In this document: piece by piece, positions 13,279 through 14,727 of the stretch
Layout of the letters: each line of letters opens with the position of its first letter
Numbering within the stretch: position 1 is the first letter of the stretch
NCBI GenBank assembly: GCA_036259875.1
Contig: DATAAZ010000064.1
Coordinates: forward strand, 1-14,727
Length of the DNA: 14,727 bases
Direction: 5' to 3'
Origin: DATAAZ01 sp036259875
GTDB lineage: Bacteria; Actinomycetota; Thermoleophilia; Gaiellales; Gaiellaceae
Notes under the pieces: model-generated
The model's database searches: none
Seen by the model: the letters and a program-made list of their open reading frames with translations, nothing else
What the model was told of the DNA's origin: nothing
Made by a program: the position numbers and the translations under genes

Positions 13279-14126
13279 TCGCGAAACCAGAAGAGGCCGA
13301 TCGTCCCCGGCCCGCCGTGCGCCCCGATCACGGGACCCAGCTGGGCGCGGAAGTCGACGGCCGCTCGCGGGCGCACGGCGGCGATCCGCCGCCCCAGCTC
13401 GTCCGCCTCCGCGGCGGCGTCGCCCACGCCGACGTGGAGGTCGGGCGAGTCGTCTGTCGCTTCCGCAAACAGCCGTTCCAGCGCTGTAAGAGCCTTCGCG
13501 CGACCGCGCATGCGCTTCAGCGGCACGACTTCGCCGCCCCTTATGGCGAGGATCGGCTTCACGCTCAAGAGCTCGCCCGCGAAGCCCGCCGCCTTGCCGA
13601 CCCGGCCGCCGCGCACGAGGTAGTCGAGCGTGTCGACGGTGAAGAGGAGTCCCGATTCGGCCTTGAACCGCCCGACGACCTCGTCGATCTCCTCATCCGT
13701 CGCCCCGCGCTCGAGCCGTCGCTGGATCGCGTCGGCGAGGATGACGATCCCTCCGGAGACGCTCTCGGAGTCGATCACCGTGACGCGGTTGCCCCCGGCC
13801 GACTCGGCCGCGAGCCGCGCGCTTTCCACGGTTCCCGAGAGCCGTCCGGAGATGAGGACGCAGAGAATCCGGTCGTAGCGTTCCAGCTCGCGAAACGCCT
13901 GCTCGAAGTCCGCCGGCGTGGGCTGCGAGGTCCTCGGCGCGGCGCCCGACCCCCGGAGCCGCCGGTAGAACTCGTCGGCGGCGAGCTCCACGTGGTCGCG
14001 GAACGTCTCGTCCCCGAAGCGCACGTACAGGGGAACGAGGCGCCAGTTCGGATGTCGTGCGGCCGGGTCGGGAAGGTCGGCGGTCGAGTCGAGGACGACC
14101 GCGGTGTTCTCAGACGAGAGACGCAC
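13275..14126 (-). CDS. DegV family fatty-acid-binding protein
   Basis: DegV proteins (FakB in firmicutes) bind a fatty acid in a buried pocket and, where FakA is present, present it for phosphorylation and entry into phospholipid. The 283-residue product has the family motifs: VVLDSTADLP at 10-19, RTSQPTPADFEQAF at 65-78, LISGRLSGTVESA at 91-103, VIDSESVSGG at 117-126, LDYLVRGGRVGKAAGFAG at 167-184, LSVKPILAIRGGEV at 187-200 and GPVIGAHGGPGTIGLFW at 264-280. The GTG at 14126 overlaps the end of the response regulator gene by 17 nt, so the two are co-transcribed. No FakA is in the window. A link to PlsX, which makes the same acyl-phosphate product, is plausible but inferred. Confidence 0.93.
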   Translation of the reverse strand: MRLSSENTAVVLDSTADLPDPAARHPNWRLVPLYVRFGDETFRDHVELAADEFYRRLRGSGAAPRTSQPTPADFEQAFRELERYDRILCVLISGRLSGTVESARLAAESAGGNRVTVIDSESVSGGIVILADAIQRRLERGATDEEIDEVVGRFKAESGLLFTVDTLDYLVRGGRVGKAAGFAGELLSVKPILAIRGGEVVPLKRMRGRAKALTALERLFAEATDDSPDLHVGVGDAAAEADELGRRIAAVRPRAAVDFRAQLGPVIGAHGGPGTIGLFWFRD

Positions 14127-14526
14127 CCCGCGCGGCCGCGGTGCGGATCGCGGCGACGATCGTCGTCAGGTCGCTGTCTTTCGTCAGGCAGGCGGCGGCG
14201 CCCGCATCCTGAAGCGCGGCGAGCTCGCGCGGGTCGGCGGTCGCCGTGAGCACGACGACGGCCGCGTCGCATCCGGCGCGAATCGCGGCGGTCGCCTCGA
14301 CGCCGTCCATGCCCGGCAGACGGTAATCCATCAGCACGACGTCGGGGGCCGACTCCCCGCAGAAGGTGACGGCGGCCGCGCCGTCGGCCACCGAGCCGAC
14401 GACGTGGATGTCGGGGATCACCGCTAGGAGGAGCTCGAGCGCCTCGCGGAAGACGTCGTTGTCCTCGACGAGGAGGACGCGGAGCGCGTTGCTGCGGGGC
14501 TCGCCGTTCGCGCTGCCGTTTTCCAC
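14110..14526 (-). CDS. Receiver-only response regulator
   Basis: The 138-residue product is a single CheY-like receiver. It has LRVLLVEDND at 15-24 with acidic D22 and the preceding E21, the phospho-acceptor D67 in VVLMDYRLPGMDG, the switch T94 in VVLTATAD and K116 in CLTKDSD. Nothing follows the receiver, so there is no DNA-binding output domain and it must act through a partner. The sequence resembles NarL-type receivers. I chose the GTG at 14526 because a -10-like GATACT lies 7 nt before it and the receiver begins soon after; the longer frame runs through a palindromic repeat region. A perfect inverted repeat of a DnaA-box-like sequence overlaps the start and the -35 position. No histidine kinase is in the window. 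The 3' end overlaps the DegV gene. Confidence 0.85.
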   Translation of the reverse strand: MENGSANGEPRSNALRVLLVEDNDVFREALELLLAVIPDIHVVGSVADGAAAVTFCGESAPDVVLMDYRLPGMDGVEATAAIRAGCDAAVVVLTATADPRELAALQDAGAAACLTKDSDLTTIVAAIRTAAARGASLV

Positions 14527-14562
14527 AGCGCGCAGTATCGGCAAAAAGGCGACTGTGGAAAA
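14519..14562. promoter_or_regulatory. Inverted pair of DnaA-box-like sites at the response regulator promoter
   Basis: TTTTCCACAG (14519-14528) and CTGTGGAAAA (14553-14562) form a perfect 10-bp inverted repeat with a 24-nt spacer. Nine bases of each arm fit the DnaA box consensus TTWTNCACA. On the minus strand the distal arm covers the expected -35 position (TTTTCC, 14557-14562), and the proximal arm covers the GTG start codon. This is the layout of a repressor site. DnaA is one candidate; a dimeric regulator is another. Confidence 0.5.
14534..14539 (-). promoter_or_regulatory. Putative -10 of the response regulator gene
   Basis: GATACT on the minus strand matches TATAAT at 4 of 6 positions and ends 7 nt before the GTG at 14526. 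A TTTTCC lies 17 nt upstream (14557-14562) as a poor -35. The spacing predicts a leaderless message. Confidence 0.42.
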
Positions 14563-14588
14563 GCGCCCGTCCCGGCCGGCCACGTCAC

Positions 14589-14612
14589 GGGGACTGTCCC
14601 AGGGACTGTCCC
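14589..14612. repeat. Tandem GGGACTGTCCC palindromes
   Basis: Two copies of the odd palindrome GGGACTGTCCC lie at 14590-14600 and 14602-14612, one base apart. The flanking sequence GTCCCGGCCG also occurs twice, at 14569-14578 and 14608-14617. A third copy lies at 14714-14724. The region has no credible gene and looks like a REP-like or dispersed palindromic element. Confidence 0.6.
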
Positions 14613-14712
14613 GGCCGAAGCGCGCACCGCTTTGCTCGGCGGCGAAGAGGAGCGGATGGTGGGGCTGGCCTCCCTGCTGGACCTCGATCTCCGAGCCCCG
14701 GATGCATGTCAT

Positions 14713-14727
14713 GGGGACTGTCCCAGG
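14713..14727. repeat. Further copy of the GGGGACTGTCCCAGG repeat, cut by the window end
   Basis: These 15 bases are identical to 14589-14603, 124 nt away. The earlier copy continues straight into a second palindrome, so this one may as well, beyond the window. The sequence between the two copies (14613-14712) shows no recognisable gene. Confidence 0.6.

Noticed and set aside
14527..14712. N-terminal extension of the response regulator by 62 residues
   Set aside because: The added sequence translates the palindromic repeats (RDSPWDSP) and crosses the putative promoter; receivers do not carry such a leader.
14589..14727. CRISPR array
   Set aside because: The repeats are short palindromes, two of them one base apart and the third over 100 nt away. 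There is no regular spacer pattern and no cas gene.
1..14727. tRNA, rRNA, riboswitch or mobile element
   Set aside because: Reading all gaps on both strands, I found no cloverleaf, conserved RNA motif, transposase or integrase gene, or terminal inverted repeats with a target duplication. The gaps are short and mostly hold promoters or hairpins.

Overview
The window is high-G+C DNA (about 70% by eye) with heavy GTG/TTG start use, gene ends that overlap by a few bases, and few Shine-Dalgarno sites. Gene content and order point to an actinobacterium. The run recG-rsmD-coaD-(SepIVA-like)-DUF177-rpmF-plsX-acpP-rnc-smc-ftsY-ffh resembles the mycobacterial arrangement, but mutM is missing between rnc and smc. 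A deep-branching class such as Thermoleophilia is my guess; nothing here proves it. Most of the window is a core housekeeping locus. I see no prophage, CRISPR array, tRNA, rRNA or intact transposon.

Layout. 1-843 (-): N-terminal two thirds of ffh, cut by the window edge. 901-1107 (+): a small dodecin-family protein divergent from ffh. 1108-1307: a convergent, hairpin-rich gap. 1308-6668 (-): one probable operon read as rpmF-plsX-acpP-rnc-smc-ftsY, with a good promoter in front of rpmF. 6717-7226 (-): DUF177/YceD, with its own -10 element. 7272-7775 (+): inorganic pyrophosphatase. 7776-7838: a convergent double hairpin. 7839-11512 (-): recG, rsmD, coaD and a SepIVA/DivIVA-like protein, tightly packed. 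11695-12633 (-): a double cupin. 12655-13278 (+): a degenerate metallo-beta-lactamase-fold protein divergent from it. 13275-14526 (-): a receiver-only response regulator followed by a DegV-family fatty-acid-binding protein. 14563-14727: no gene, but copies of a GGGACTGTCCC palindrome.

How the genes work together. Ffh and FtsY are the two GTPases of the SRP membrane-targeting pathway. PlsX and ACP connect fatty-acid synthesis to phospholipid synthesis, CoaD makes the CoA precursor of the ACP prosthetic group, and DegV proteins bind fatty acids. L32, DUF177, RNase III and RsmD serve ribosome synthesis. SMC and RecG serve chromosome segregation and repair, and the SepIVA-like coiled coil probably serves envelope growth or division. 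The block therefore couples ribosome, membrane and chromosome functions.

Points for a second look: an rnc gene with no usable start in frame, which suggests a one-base frameshift, and whose enzyme lacks a catalytic aspartate; an SMC of about 720 residues, well below the usual size; a shared TANNNTA heptamer serving as -10 on both strands in two divergent gaps; and a perfect inverted pair of DnaA-box-like sequences over the promoter and start of the response regulator gene.
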